Below, one piece after another: positions 1 to 11,472 of a stretch of 11,596 bases of DNA. Each line of letters starts with the position of its first letter. Position 1 is the stretch's first letter. The position numbers and the translations under genes are program-made. The notes under the pieces are model-generated. The model searched no databases and was not told where the DNA came from. It was given only the letters and a program-made list of their open reading frames with translations. Source of the DNA: Anaeromyxobacter sp. (lineage in GTDB: Bacteria; Myxococcota; Myxococcia; Myxococcales; Anaeromyxobacteraceae); NCBI GenBank assembly GCA_020028115.1, contig JAHWYA010000016.1, positions 1-11,596 of the forward strand. Direction: 5' to 3'.

Positions 1-75
1 GCACGCGCCGAGCGCGAGCGCCGCGGCTGCCGCCAGCGCGGGGCCCCGCACGCCGGCTCGCGCCGTCCGCCTCAC
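1..75 (-). CDS. Lipoprotein, N-terminal fragment (runs off left edge)
   Basis: Reading leftward from a GTG start at 75-73 there are exactly 25 open codons before the window ends. They encode a textbook lipoprotein signal peptide: Arg2, Arg3 and Arg6 at the N-terminus, an Ala/Leu-rich hydrophobic core (about residues 12-22), and a lipobox L22-G23-A24-C25 whose cysteine is the last residue visible. The product should be exported by Sec, lipidated on Cys25 and anchored in the membrane. The mature protein is outside the window, so its function cannot be stated. A GGGG run just upstream of the GTG could serve as a weak ribosome site. The gene is divergent from the small gene that starts at 122; the gap is 46 bases. 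The signal peptide is convincing; the GTG start is the only sensible one visible. Confidence 0.72.
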   Translation of the reverse strand, partial: MRRTARAGVRGPALAAAAALALGAC

Positions 76-90
76 GCCCCGACGATGGCG

Positions 91-100
91 ACCCTAGCTT
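91..100. promoter_or_regulatory. Possible overlapping divergent -10 elements
   Basis: The AT-richer decamer ACCCTAGCTT lies between the two divergent genes. On the plus strand it contains TAGCTT (95-100), a TANNNT -10-type hexamer about 21 bases before the start at 122. On the minus strand it contains TAGGGT (96-91), 15 bases before the GTG at 75. No convincing -35 is visible for either direction. This is an inference from spacing and local composition only. Confidence 0.25.
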
Positions 101-108
101 CTCCGTGC

Positions 109-116
109 GAGGGGGA
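109..116 (+). promoter_or_regulatory. Shine-Dalgarno site for the 67-residue gene
   Basis: GAGGGGGA ends 5 bases before the ATG at 122. It supports that small ORF as translated, and shows that the long open frame starting at 85 is not the true start of the large downstream gene. Confidence 0.6.
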
Positions 117-121
117 ACCCC

Positions 122-325
122 ATGTTCCGCTGGGAGAGAGGGCCGGGCGCCGCGGCCGACGCGCTCGCCGGGCTCGCCGCGAGCTGGGTCATGTCGGTGA
201 GCTACAAGCCGATCATGCGCAGGGGGAGCGAGGAGACGCTCCGGCGCGAGAAGGAGGCGCAGGCGGGCCTGCCCCCGTCGACCGTCCGGGCCGCCGAGGC
301 CGCCGCGCGCGCGCGGCTCGCCTGA
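122..325 (+). CDS. Small protein of unknown function, 67 residues
   Basis: I do not recognise this protein. The ORF has a good Shine-Dalgarno (109-116), an ATG start, a TGA stop and almost exclusively G or C in third codon positions, as in its neighbours, so it is likely a real gene. The N-terminal half (about residues 9-29) is Ala/Leu/Trp/Val-rich, ending in WVMSVSYKP. It could be a short membrane-associated or amphipathic helix, but it is not a clear signal peptide. The C-terminal half is charged and helical (RRGSEETLRREKEAQ) and ends in an Ala/Arg-rich stretch. It sits 116 bases ahead of the large synthetase fusion, which appears to have its own promoter, so co-function is not implied. Alternative: a spurious ORF in GC-rich DNA, which the ribosome site argues against. 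Confidence 0.6.
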   Translation: MFRWERGPGAAADALAGLAASWVMSVSYKPIMRRGSEETLRREKEAQAGLPPSTVRAAEAAARARLA

Positions 326-406
326 GAAGGGCACCGCCCGTTCGAGCGTCCGTTCCGGGTGCGCGGCGACGCGTCCGGCCGTACAACCAGGGGCCACCTC
401 GTCGCG

Positions 407-435
407 TCGACAGGGACGCCGGTCCGTGGTTACTT
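407..435 (+). promoter_or_regulatory. Promoter for the synthetase-GNAT fusion, probably leaderless
   Basis: TCGACA (407-412, five of six matches to TTGACA) is followed by exactly 17 bases ending in TGG and then TTACTT (430-435). That gives a sigma-70-like -35 plus an extended -10. The ATG at 442 lies only 6 bases after the -10 hexamer, so the transcript would begin at or very near the start codon. No Shine-Dalgarno is seen before 442. The same extended -10 arrangement recurs before the genes starting at 6291, 8302 (minus) and 9836 (minus). The site is predicted from sequence only. Confidence 0.5.
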
Positions 436-441
436 GCGCCC

Positions 442-6265
<5,824 letters not shown>

Positions 6266-6271
6266 CGTCGC

Positions 6272-6280
6272 TGCTACACT
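6272..6280 (+). promoter_or_regulatory. Extended -10 element before the EamA gene
   Basis: TGCTACACT (extended TGC plus hexamer TACACT) ends 10 bases before the ATG at 6291. The 25-base gap after the hcs stop has no Shine-Dalgarno. The -35 side is weak: GTGACG at 6254-6259 has a 15-base spacer. The mRNA would have a leader of only a few bases. Readthrough from hcs is also possible. Confidence 0.4.
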
Positions 6281-6290
6281 CCGCGCACCG

Positions 6291-7118
6291 ATGCTGAAGA
6301 GCCGGCTCCTCCTCCTCTCCGCGGCGGTCCTCTGGTCCACCGCGGGCGCCGCCATCAAGTCCTGCGGTCTCGACGCCGTCCAGATCGCAGGCGCGCGCTC
6401 CCTCGTCGCGGCCGTCTTCCTGTTCCTCGCCGTCCGCGACGCCCGCACCCGGCCCGACCGCCGGGTCCTCCTCGTCGGGTGCGCCTACGCCGTGACGGTC
6501 GTCCTCTTCGTCGTGGCGACGAAGCTCACGACCGCGGCGAACGCGATCTTCATCCAGGACACCGCGCCGCTCTGGGTCCTCGTCCTCTCGCCATGGCTCC
6601 TCGACGAGCGGCCCACGCGCGGCGAGCTCCTCGCGATCCCGATCTTCGGCCTCGGGCTCGGGCTGTTCTTCGTGGACGAGCTCTCGCCCGGCCAGGCCCT
6701 CGGGAACCTCACCGCCCTCGTCTCCGGGGGCGCCTTCGCGCTGTCGATCGTCGGGCTCCGGCTCCTGCGCGAGCGCGGCCCGGCGGCGCTCGCCTGGGGG
6801 AACGCCATCGCGGCGGCCGCGACCCTCCCGCTCTGGTCGCGCGGCCCGGCGCCGACGGGGCTCGACCTCGGCCTCGTCCTCTACCTCGGCATCTTCCAGC
6901 TCGGGCTCGCCTACCTGTGCTTCTCGCGCGGCGTCACCGGGACGCCCGCCATCGAGGCCTCGCTCCTCATCCTGATCGAGCCGGTCCTGAACCCCATCTG
7001 GACCTTCCTCGTGGCGGGCGAGCGGATGGGGCCGTGGGCGGTCGCGGGCGGCGCGGTCGTGCTCCTCGCGACGGCGTGGCGGACGGTGGCGCCGGTGCTC
7101 ACGCCGCGGCTCGAGTAG
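6291..7118 (+). CDS. EamA-family (DMT superfamily) transporter, 275 residues
   Basis: An inner-membrane protein with about ten hydrophobic segments in two EamA repeats of roughly 130 residues each. Repeat one begins at LLLLSAAVLWSTAGAAIKS, with the family-typical tryptophan and small residues in the first helix, and ends near GLGLGLFFVDE. Repeat two begins at LGNLTALVSGGAFALSIVG and ends with the characteristic LLILIEPVLNPIWTFL followed by GERM and a last helix. Length and topology are normal for drug/metabolite exporters of this superfamily, whose known members export amino acids, sugars or small metabolites. The substrate cannot be read from sequence. It lies 25 bases after hcs on the same strand, so export of a product of the upstream pair is possible but unproven. 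Its 3' end converges on the patatin gene, with 20 bases between the stops. Confidence 0.88.
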   Translation: MLKSRLLLLSAAVLWSTAGAAIKSCGLDAVQIAGARSLVAAVFLFLAVRDARTRPDRRVLLVGCAYAVTVVLFVVATKLTTAANAIFIQDTAPLWVLVLSPWLLDERPTRGELLAIPIFGLGLGLFFVDELSPGQALGNLTALVSGGAFALSIVGLRLLRERGPAALAWGNAIAAAATLPLWSRGPAPTGLDLGLVLYLGIFQLGLAYLCFSRGVTGTPAIEASLLILIEPVLNPIWTFLVAGERMGPWAVAGGAVVLLATAWRTVAPVLTPRLE

Positions 7119-7123
7119 CGCGC

Positions 7124-7135
7124 GGCGCCGGCGCC
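7124..7135. terminator. GC-only palindrome between convergent genes, possible bidirectional terminator
   Basis: GGCGCCGGCGCC is a perfect 12-base palindrome in the 20-base gap between two convergent stop codons. It has no loop of its own and no T-run, so it is not a classical intrinsic terminator. The position fits a transcription stop for both genes, but such palindromes also arise by chance at this GC content. Confidence 0.25.
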
Positions 7136-7138
7136 CGG

Positions 7139-8302
7139 CTACGCCCGCGCGAGCTGCTTGCGCGGCGGGTCGCCGAAGAAGTCCGCGATCTCGTCGCGCC
7201 GGGCCATCGCGTCGTCGTAGCCGAGCTCCATCACCCTGCGCACGTAGGTCGGCTCGAACGCGAGGTACGAGAGGAGGTCCTCGCCCGCGTGGCCCGCGGC
7301 GCCGATGCCCTTCAGGAGGTACCGGAGCATCCGCGGGAACCGGACGTACTCGTCGGCGGCGAGCTTGCCGAGGTCCTGGGTCGGCCGGAGCACGAGCGCG
7401 GGGATCGGCCGCACGTCGAGCTTCTCGAGCTTCTCGCGCGGGACGAGCGAGAGCGTCCGGTTCAGCCGCTCGAGCCGCTCGAGGTCCGAGTCCACCGAGT
7501 CGAGGAACACGGCGTTGAGGAGCACGCCAGCGATCTCCGACAGCGGCATCTCGGCCGCCTTCTCCTGGACCTCCCGCTCCGCCGTCTCGTTCGGCGAGCG
7601 CAGGTGCCGCACGCTCACCGCCACGATCCGGTCCGCGCCGAGGTGGACCGCCGGGCTCATCGGGTACGCCATCCGCACGCAGCCGTCGCCGAAGAACGTG
7701 CCGTCGATCGCGACCGGCGGGAAGAAGACCGGGATCGCCGCCGACGCCATCACGTGATCGAGCGTGATCCGTTCGCGGATCCCGATCCGGGTCGAGCGCG
7801 TCCAGGGCTCGATGTCCGCGGCGCCCTCGAAGAACGTCACCCCGGCCCCCGTGTGGTAGTTCGTCGCCGAGACGGCGACGCCGCGGAGCCGGCCGGCGCG
7901 CAGGTGGCGGCGCATGCGCCCGAGCGGGATCTCCTTCGCGATGAGGTCCCGGAGCGGCGCGGAGTCGAGCAGGTAGTTGATCCCGCTCTTCCCGACGAGG
8001 CCGCCCGCGGAGAGGTCGCGGATCCACCGGGAGCCGATCGAGGCGAGCCGCAGGGCCCCCGTCCGGAAGATCCGGTCCGGCGTGAGCGCCGCCCAGGTCG
8101 CGGTGAGCCGTTGCGCGGCGTCCTGGAAGTTCTCGGCCCCGGTCGAGAGCGCGACGGCGTTGATCGCGCCGGCGCTGATCCCCACGAGGATGTCGAACGG
8201 GAGCTGTCCGGGCCTGACGATCTCGGAAACGGCGCGGAGCGCGCCGACCTGGTACGCGGCCCGCGCGCCCCCTCCCGTCAGGACGAGACCGGTGTGTCCC
8301 AT
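7139..8302 (-). CDS. Patatin-like phospholipase, 387 residues
   Basis: A serine acyl hydrolase of the patatin/RssA family, expected to cleave acyl ester bonds in phospholipids with a Ser-Asp dyad. The oxyanion-hole motif is GGGARAAYQ (10-18). The nucleophile is Ser43 in GISAG (41-45), and the catalytic Asp206 is in DGC (206-208), where the family usually has DGG or DGA. The segment ASAAIPVFFPPV before it is the typical region leading to that strand. The patatin core spans about residues 5-235. The remaining 150 residues are charged and helical (SDLERLERLNRTL, then EKLEKLDVRPIPALVL), as in many bacterial homologues. No signal peptide is seen, so it is likely cytoplasmic or at the inner membrane face. 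I chose ATG 8302 because the family starts just before the GGGxR motif and an extended -10 lies 7 bases upstream. An in-frame ATG at 8338 would add 12 residues (MPQCGRGDTFQQ) with no ribosome site. Confidence 0.87.
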   Translation of the reverse strand: MGHTGLVLTGGGARAAYQVGALRAVSEIVRPGQLPFDILVGISAGAINAVALSTGAENFQDAAQRLTATWAALTPDRIFRTGALRLASIGSRWIRDLSAGGLVGKSGINYLLDSAPLRDLIAKEIPLGRMRRHLRAGRLRGVAVSATNYHTGAGVTFFEGAADIEPWTRSTRIGIRERITLDHVMASAAIPVFFPPVAIDGTFFGDGCVRMAYPMSPAVHLGADRIVAVSVRHLRSPNETAEREVQEKAAEMPLSEIAGVLLNAVFLDSVDSDLERLERLNRTLSLVPREKLEKLDVRPIPALVLRPTQDLGKLAADEYVRFPRMLRYLLKGIGAAGHAGEDLLSYLAFEPTYVRRVMELGYDDAMARRDEIADFFGDPPRKQLARA

Positions 8303-8309
8303 CTGCTGA

Positions 8310-8318
8310 AAGGTATCA
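8310..8318 (-). promoter_or_regulatory. Extended -10 element before the patatin gene
   Basis: Read on the minus strand, TGATACCTT (TGA plus hexamer TACCTT) ends 7 bases before the ATG at 8302, the spacing expected for a leaderless transcript. An AGAGGTGA sequence (8323-8316 on this strand) resembles a Shine-Dalgarno but sits 13 bases from the ATG, which is long, and it overlaps the extended -10. Either signal could be the functional one. Confidence 0.4.
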
Positions 8319-8322
8319 CCTC

Positions 8323-8337
8323 TGCCGCACTGCGGCA
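8323..8337. repeat. Inverted repeat upstream of the patatin gene (operator or small hairpin)
   Basis: TGCCGC, a 3-base spacer ACT, then GCGGCA: perfect 6-base arms. It lies in the 52-base gap between the ACT-domain gene's stop and the patatin start, at roughly the -35 to -15 region of the proposed patatin promoter. It could be a repressor operator, or the stem of a short terminator for the ACT gene, though no T-run follows directly. Only the symmetry is seen; the function is inferred. Confidence 0.35.
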
Positions 8338-8354
8338 TGCAAGCAAACCGGGTC

Positions 8355-8744
8355 TCAGCGCAGCGCGCGCGCCGCCGCCTTCGGATCGCTCACCGCGAGG
8401 TACAGGTTCGCCTTCTTCGCGGAGAAGGCGGTCCCGAGATACGCGTACTGGATGTTGATCCCGGCGGCGCCCAGCCGGTCGGCGACGGCGCCGACCGCGC
8501 CCGGGCGATCCGAGATCGTGACCTCGAGCACCTCGTCCTCGGTGGTCTTCCAGCCGTGCGCGGCGAACACTCGCTTCGCGGCCGCCGGGCGGTCCACGAC
8601 CACGCGGACGAACCCCCTCCCGTCCATCACCGCCGCGGTGAAGGCCCGGATCGAGATCCGCTTCTCACCGAGCGCGTCCGCCACCCGCCCGAGCATCCCG
8701 GGCCGATCGTCCACCCACGCCGAGATCTGCTTCGCCCTGGCCAT
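8355..8744 (-). CDS. Tandem ACT-domain protein, 129 residues
   Basis: A stand-alone protein made of two ACT domains, small ligand-binding modules that usually sense amino acids. The first (about 5-65) has the classic DRPGMLGRVADALGEKRISI pattern of strand, Gly-containing turn and helix. The second (about 70-129) repeats it as DRPGAVGAVADRLGAAGINI, followed by QYAYLGT and a final strand NLYLAVSD. There is no catalytic domain, so a regulatory or amino-acid-binding role is expected; which amino acid it binds cannot be told. Proteins of this length and organisation are common next to acetate/CoA or amino-acid genes in Deltaproteobacteria-like genomes (from general knowledge). The ATG start is fixed by a near-perfect Shine-Dalgarno 6 bases upstream. 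It lies 81 bases after the PLP enzyme gene and 52 bases before the patatin gene on the same strand, so partial co-transcription is possible. Confidence 0.87.
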   Translation of the reverse strand: MARAKQISAWVDDRPGMLGRVADALGEKRISIRAFTAAVMDGRGFVRVVVDRPAAAKRVFAAHGWKTTEDEVLEVTISDRPGAVGAVADRLGAAGINIQYAYLGTAFSAKKANLYLAVSDPKAAARALR

Positions 8745-8750
8745 CGCTTC

Positions 8751-8757
8751 CCTCCTT
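8751..8757 (-). promoter_or_regulatory. Strong Shine-Dalgarno site for the ACT-domain gene
   Basis: On the minus strand AAGGAGG stands 6 bases before the ATG at 8744. It is the strongest ribosome site in the window, which suggests high translation of the ACT protein relative to its neighbours. Confidence 0.75.
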
Positions 8758-8782
8758 CACCGGAGCCTCCCGGTGACCGTCC

Positions 8783-8792
8783 GTTACATAAC
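8783..8792 (-). promoter_or_regulatory. AT-rich island, possible -10 for the ACT-domain gene
   Basis: On the minus strand GTTATGTAAC is a rare AT-rich decamer (arms GTTA and TAAC) about 40 bases before the ATG at 8744. It contains TATGTA, a -10-like hexamer that would place the RNA start about 35 bases upstream of the start codon. No -35 match stands at 16-18 bases; the nearest TTGCCC is only 9 bases away. Weak support. Confidence 0.25.
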
Positions 8793-8825
8793 CCCGAGGG
8801 GGCAAGCCGCCACCCCTTCGCGCGC

Positions 8826-9836
8826 TCACGGAGCGAGGAGCCGGGCATAGGGGAACGCGCCGAAGCCGCCGCCCGAGTGGAGGAGCACGACGCGGGGCGA
8901 CGGGAGCGCGCCGCGCGCCGCGAGCCCCGCGACGCCGAGCATCGCCTTGCCGGTGTAGACCGGATCGAGGAGGACCCCGTCCTCGCGCGCGGCGCGGCGC
9001 ACGATCTCGAGTCCCTCCGGCGTCGTCTCGCCGTAGCCCGGCCCGACGAAGCCGCCCTCGACGCGGACCTCGGCCGCGTCCACGGCGGGCAGCGCGGGCC
9101 AGCGCCGCCGCGCCTCGGCGCAGATCGTCGCGATGACCTCTCTGAAGTACTCCGCGTCGTTGCAGACCGCGAGGCCGAGTGGCGCCGCACCCGCGAGCGC
9201 CGCCGCGCGGACCCCGACCTCGATCCCGGCGCCGGTGCCGCCGGAGCCGGCGGCGTACGCGATCGTGAAGGGCCCCTCGCGCCACGCCGCCGGGAGCTGG
9301 TCCCGGAGCTCCGCCATCGCGACGACGTAGCCGAGGCTGCCGAGGGCGTTCGAGCCGCCCTCCGGGATGACGTACGGCGCGCGCCCGCGCGCCTCGAGCT
9401 CCGCCGCGACCTCGGCCATCCGCTCCGCGCGCCGGCGGTACTCCGCGTGCGACACGAAGCGGACGTCGGCGCCGGCGAGGCGGTCGAGGAGCGCGTTCGC
9501 CTCCGGCGCCGGAGGCGCGGCGGGATCGGGCGTGCGGAGCAGCACCACGCACCCGAGGCCGCGCCGGGCGGCGGCGAACGCGGTCGCGCGGCAGTGGTTC
9601 GACTGGACCCCGCCGCAGGTGACGAGCACGTCGGCGCCGCGCGCCTCCGCGTCGGCGACGAGGAACTCGAGCTTGCGCGCCTTGTTGCCGGAGAGCTCGA
9701 GGCCGGTGAGGTCGTCGCGCTTGTAGAGGAGCTCGACGCCGAGGCGCGCGCCGAGGCGCGGCGACGGCTCGAGCGGGGTCGGCAGCCGGGCGAGCGGAAC
9801 GCGCGGCGGGAGCGCCTCGAGGAGCGGGTCGATCAC
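8826..9836 (-). CDS. PLP-dependent D-cysteine desulfhydrase / ACC deaminase family enzyme, 336 residues
   Basis: A fold-type II PLP enzyme. The Schiff-base lysine is Lys52 in SGNKARKLEF (49-58). CGGVQSNHCR (74-83) carries the active-site Ser79. AAGSGGTGAG holds the PLP phosphate. Tyr294 in YTGKA (294-298) and His320-Ser321 in HSGGG line the substrate side. True ACC deaminases have Glu after that Tyr (YEGKS) and Leu after the His; this protein has Thr295 and Ser321, the pattern linked to D-cysteine desulfhydrase (D-cysteine to pyruvate, H2S and ammonia). Length is normal for the family and no export signal is seen, so it should be cytoplasmic. I chose GTG 9836: it gives the family's usual N-terminus, and an extended -10 lies 6 bases upstream. 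The longer frame to 10091 adds a low-complexity Arg/Pro tail. It may be co-transcribed with the ACT-domain gene. The substrate call is an inference from the two active-site positions. Confidence 0.82.
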   Translation of the reverse strand: MIDPLLEALPPRVPLARLPTPLEPSPRLGARLGVELLYKRDDLTGLELSGNKARKLEFLVADAEARGADVLVTCGGVQSNHCRATAFAAARRGLGCVVLLRTPDPAAPPAPEANALLDRLAGADVRFVSHAEYRRRAERMAEVAAELEARGRAPYVIPEGGSNALGSLGYVVAMAELRDQLPAAWREGPFTIAYAAGSGGTGAGIEVGVRAAALAGAAPLGLAVCNDAEYFREVIATICAEARRRWPALPAVDAAEVRVEGGFVGPGYGETTPEGLEIVRRAAREDGVLLDPVYTGKAMLGVAGLAARGALPSPRVVLLHSGGGFGAFPYARLLAP

Positions 9837-9842
9837 GGCCCG

Positions 9843-9851
9843 AGCGTAGCA
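9843..9851 (-). promoter_or_regulatory. Extended -10 element before the PLP enzyme gene
   Basis: On the minus strand TGCTACGCT (TGC plus hexamer TACGCT) ends 6 bases before the GTG start at 9836. There is no Shine-Dalgarno and no -35 match at 16-18 bases. The position fits a leaderless mRNA that depends on an extended -10. Confidence 0.42.
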
Positions 9852-9990
9852 ACGGCGGGGCGCGGATGGGTACGGGCGTTCCGCCCGGGCGGACCCGCCT
9901 TTCCCCTGCGTCCGCCGACGGCTCCGGAGACGCGCGGGTGGCCCGCCGCTCGCATCGCCGCAGCGGGGGCGCTCGCCGTGCGGCGGGCGC

Positions 9991-9997
9991 GAGGGGG
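9991..9997 (+). promoter_or_regulatory. Shine-Dalgarno site for the propeller lipoprotein gene
   Basis: GAGGGGG stands 6 bases before the ATG at 10004. It decides this start against the open frame beginning at 9866, whose extra 46 residues are Arg/Gly/Ser-rich and would bury the signal peptide. The 167-base divergent gap upstream also contains a CCGCCCGGGCGG palindrome (9881-9892), but no recognisable plus-strand promoter. Confidence 0.6.
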
Positions 9998-10003
9998 TCG
10001 AGC

Positions 10004-11461
10004 ATGGGGTCTGCCAGGATGGCCGCGCTCGCGGTGGCGTTCGCGCTCGCCGCGGCGCTCGGCGCGGCGTGCGGGGACTCGGGCGGGCCATCGGCCGGCA
10101 GCCCGCCGGTCACGCGGACGATCGCGTTCGGGTCGAGCGGCCCGTGGCCGGTCGAGAACGTCGTCTACGGCGGCGCCGCGGGCCTCGGCTCGCCCGTCGT
10201 CGGGTTCACGACGGACGAGGCGCAGAACCGCTGGGCGGCGACGCCGGACGCCGTCTACCTGCTGCGGCCCGGCGACAGGTCGTTCCGGCGCTACGGCGCA
10301 GCGGAGGGGCTCCACCTCGACGGGAACCCGGTGCGGTACTGCGACGATCACCCGATGGGCCCGGACGATCGCTGCGGCGGCTCGATCTCGTTGGGCTCCG
10401 GCCACGCGATCACGCGGATCGTGGGCGGCGGTCCCGACGAGGTGTTCGTGGGCTACTCCGGCGACGACGAGACGCGCGGGGTGAAGTGCGCGCCGAAGGA
10501 CACGACGAAGCCGGAGGGGTTCGGCGACTACTGCGACCCGGCCCGCCACTCCGGGAAGATCGACCGCGTCCGGCTCCGCGCCGACGGGACCATCGCGGTC
10601 GACCGGATGGACCTCGTCGCGAACCGCCAGGGCGGCGAGTTCTGGCACGACCGCACCATCCAGAGCCTCGCCTTCGACCACTTCGCCCACCCGCACACGC
10701 TCTACGCGGGCACGAATCACGGCGTGACGATGCTCCTCCCCGACCGCTACCGCGCGCCACGGCCGGGCGAGTGGTACGACTCGGCCTACTCCGAGTGGAT
10801 GGCGGATCACCTCCACGCCCGCGTCTGCGACCCGGGCCCGTGCCCGGCCGAGGGCGAGGGGCCGCAGCGGATGGGCGACTGGGCCGGCCTCGACGTCGAC
10901 GGCAAGGGCGACCTCTGGCACGCGGGCCGCTGGACGGCGGGGCTCATCACCTGGGTCGCGAACCCGGTCGAGTGGTACGAGCGGAACGGCCGCGCCTTCG
11001 CGGTCGCGTTCGGCGATCCCTACCCGCAGGCGCCGAACGCCGACGGGTTCCGGAACGAGCCCGTCTTCCCGGTGTCGCGCGAGGGCGACTCGCCCCACCT
11101 CACCGGCGTCGCGGTCTGCCCGGACGGACGGGTCTGGTTCTCCTCGTCGGGGCCGCAGTCGGGCACCGGCGACACCGTCGCGGTCTGGAACGGGCGGCGC
11201 TTCGAGACCTTCGCGGCGGGGCGGCTCGGCCTCGGCGAGAGCGCCGTGAAGGACGTCGTCTGCCTGCCGGACGGCCGGCTCGTGCTCGCCGGCTACCGGA
11301 CGGGCGCCGTCCTCTACGATCCGGCGCGGGGGACCTCGCGGCCGGTGCCCGGCCTGCCGAGCGGCACCGTGCTCGACCTCGAGGTGGACCGGATGGTGAC
11401 CCCGCCGACCCTCCACGTCGCGACCGGCTCGGGCGCGGCGGCGCTGCGGGTGCTGCCCTAG
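10004..11461 (+). CDS. Secreted beta-propeller-like probable lipoprotein, 485 residues
   Basis: The N-terminus is a signal peptide: Arg5, a hydrophobic core (about 7-19), then L-G-A-A-C23-G-D. The cysteine suggests lipidation, but the residue three before it is Gly rather than the usual Leu (Leu is one further back), so a soluble exported protein is also possible. The mature part shows recurring blade-like segments of the kind found in two-component-regulator (Reg_prop) or SMP-30-type propellers. Examples are DEAQNRWAATPDAVYLL, DVDGKGDLWHAG, CPDGRVWFSS and CLPDGRLVLAGY. Each has Asp/Gly turns followed by W or V and a hydrophobic strand. Several cysteines lie in the mature part (RYCDD, DRCGG, VKCAP, DYCDP, RVCDPGPCP, AVCPD, VVCLP), so disulfides are likely outside the cytoplasm. 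No catalytic residues are recognised; the role is unknown, perhaps ligand binding or scaffolding. The gene converges on a DsbA-like gene, 11 bases from its stop. Confidence 0.72.
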   Translation: MGSARMAALAVAFALAAALGAACGDSGGPSAGSPPVTRTIAFGSSGPWPVENVVYGGAAGLGSPVVGFTTDEAQNRWAATPDAVYLLRPGDRSFRRYGAAEGLHLDGNPVRYCDDHPMGPDDRCGGSISLGSGHAITRIVGGGPDEVFVGYSGDDETRGVKCAPKDTTKPEGFGDYCDPARHSGKIDRVRLRADGTIAVDRMDLVANRQGGEFWHDRTIQSLAFDHFAHPHTLYAGTNHGVTMLLPDRYRAPRPGEWYDSAYSEWMADHLHARVCDPGPCPAEGEGPQRMGDWAGLDVDGKGDLWHAGRWTAGLITWVANPVEWYERNGRAFAVAFGDPYPQAPNADGFRNEPVFPVSREGDSPHLTGVAVCPDGRVWFSSSGPQSGTGDTVAVWNGRRFETFAAGRLGLGESAVKDVVCLPDGRLVLAGYRTGAVLYDPARGTSRPVPGLPSGTVLDLEVDRMVTPPTLHVATGSGAAALRVLP

Positions 11462-11472
11462 CCGGCCGGCGC

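Noticed and set aside
330..340. GGGC-ACC-GCCC hairpin after the 67-residue gene as a terminator
   Set aside because: The stem is only four bases and no T-tract follows; not supportable as a terminator.
85..441. N-terminal extension of the fusion protein to the ATG at 85
   Set aside because: The extra 119 residues overlap the 67-residue gene in another frame and are low-complexity Arg/Gly/Ala. A promoter-like element and ATG at 442 give a better start.
9874..9892. GGGCG-TTC-CGCCC and CCGCCCGGGCGG dyads in the gap before the propeller gene
   Set aside because: Short GC-only symmetries are expected by chance at this composition, and no T-run or promoter context supports a terminator or operator.
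9866..10003. Longer start for the propeller lipoprotein gene at 9866
   Set aside because: It would place 46 Arg/Ser-rich residues before a clear signal peptide; a good Shine-Dalgarno selects ATG 10004.
9837..10091. Longer start for the PLP enzyme at 10091
   Set aside because: The extra 85 residues are Arg/Pro-rich, overlap the divergent signal-peptide gene and its upstream region, and have no counterpart in the family as I know it.
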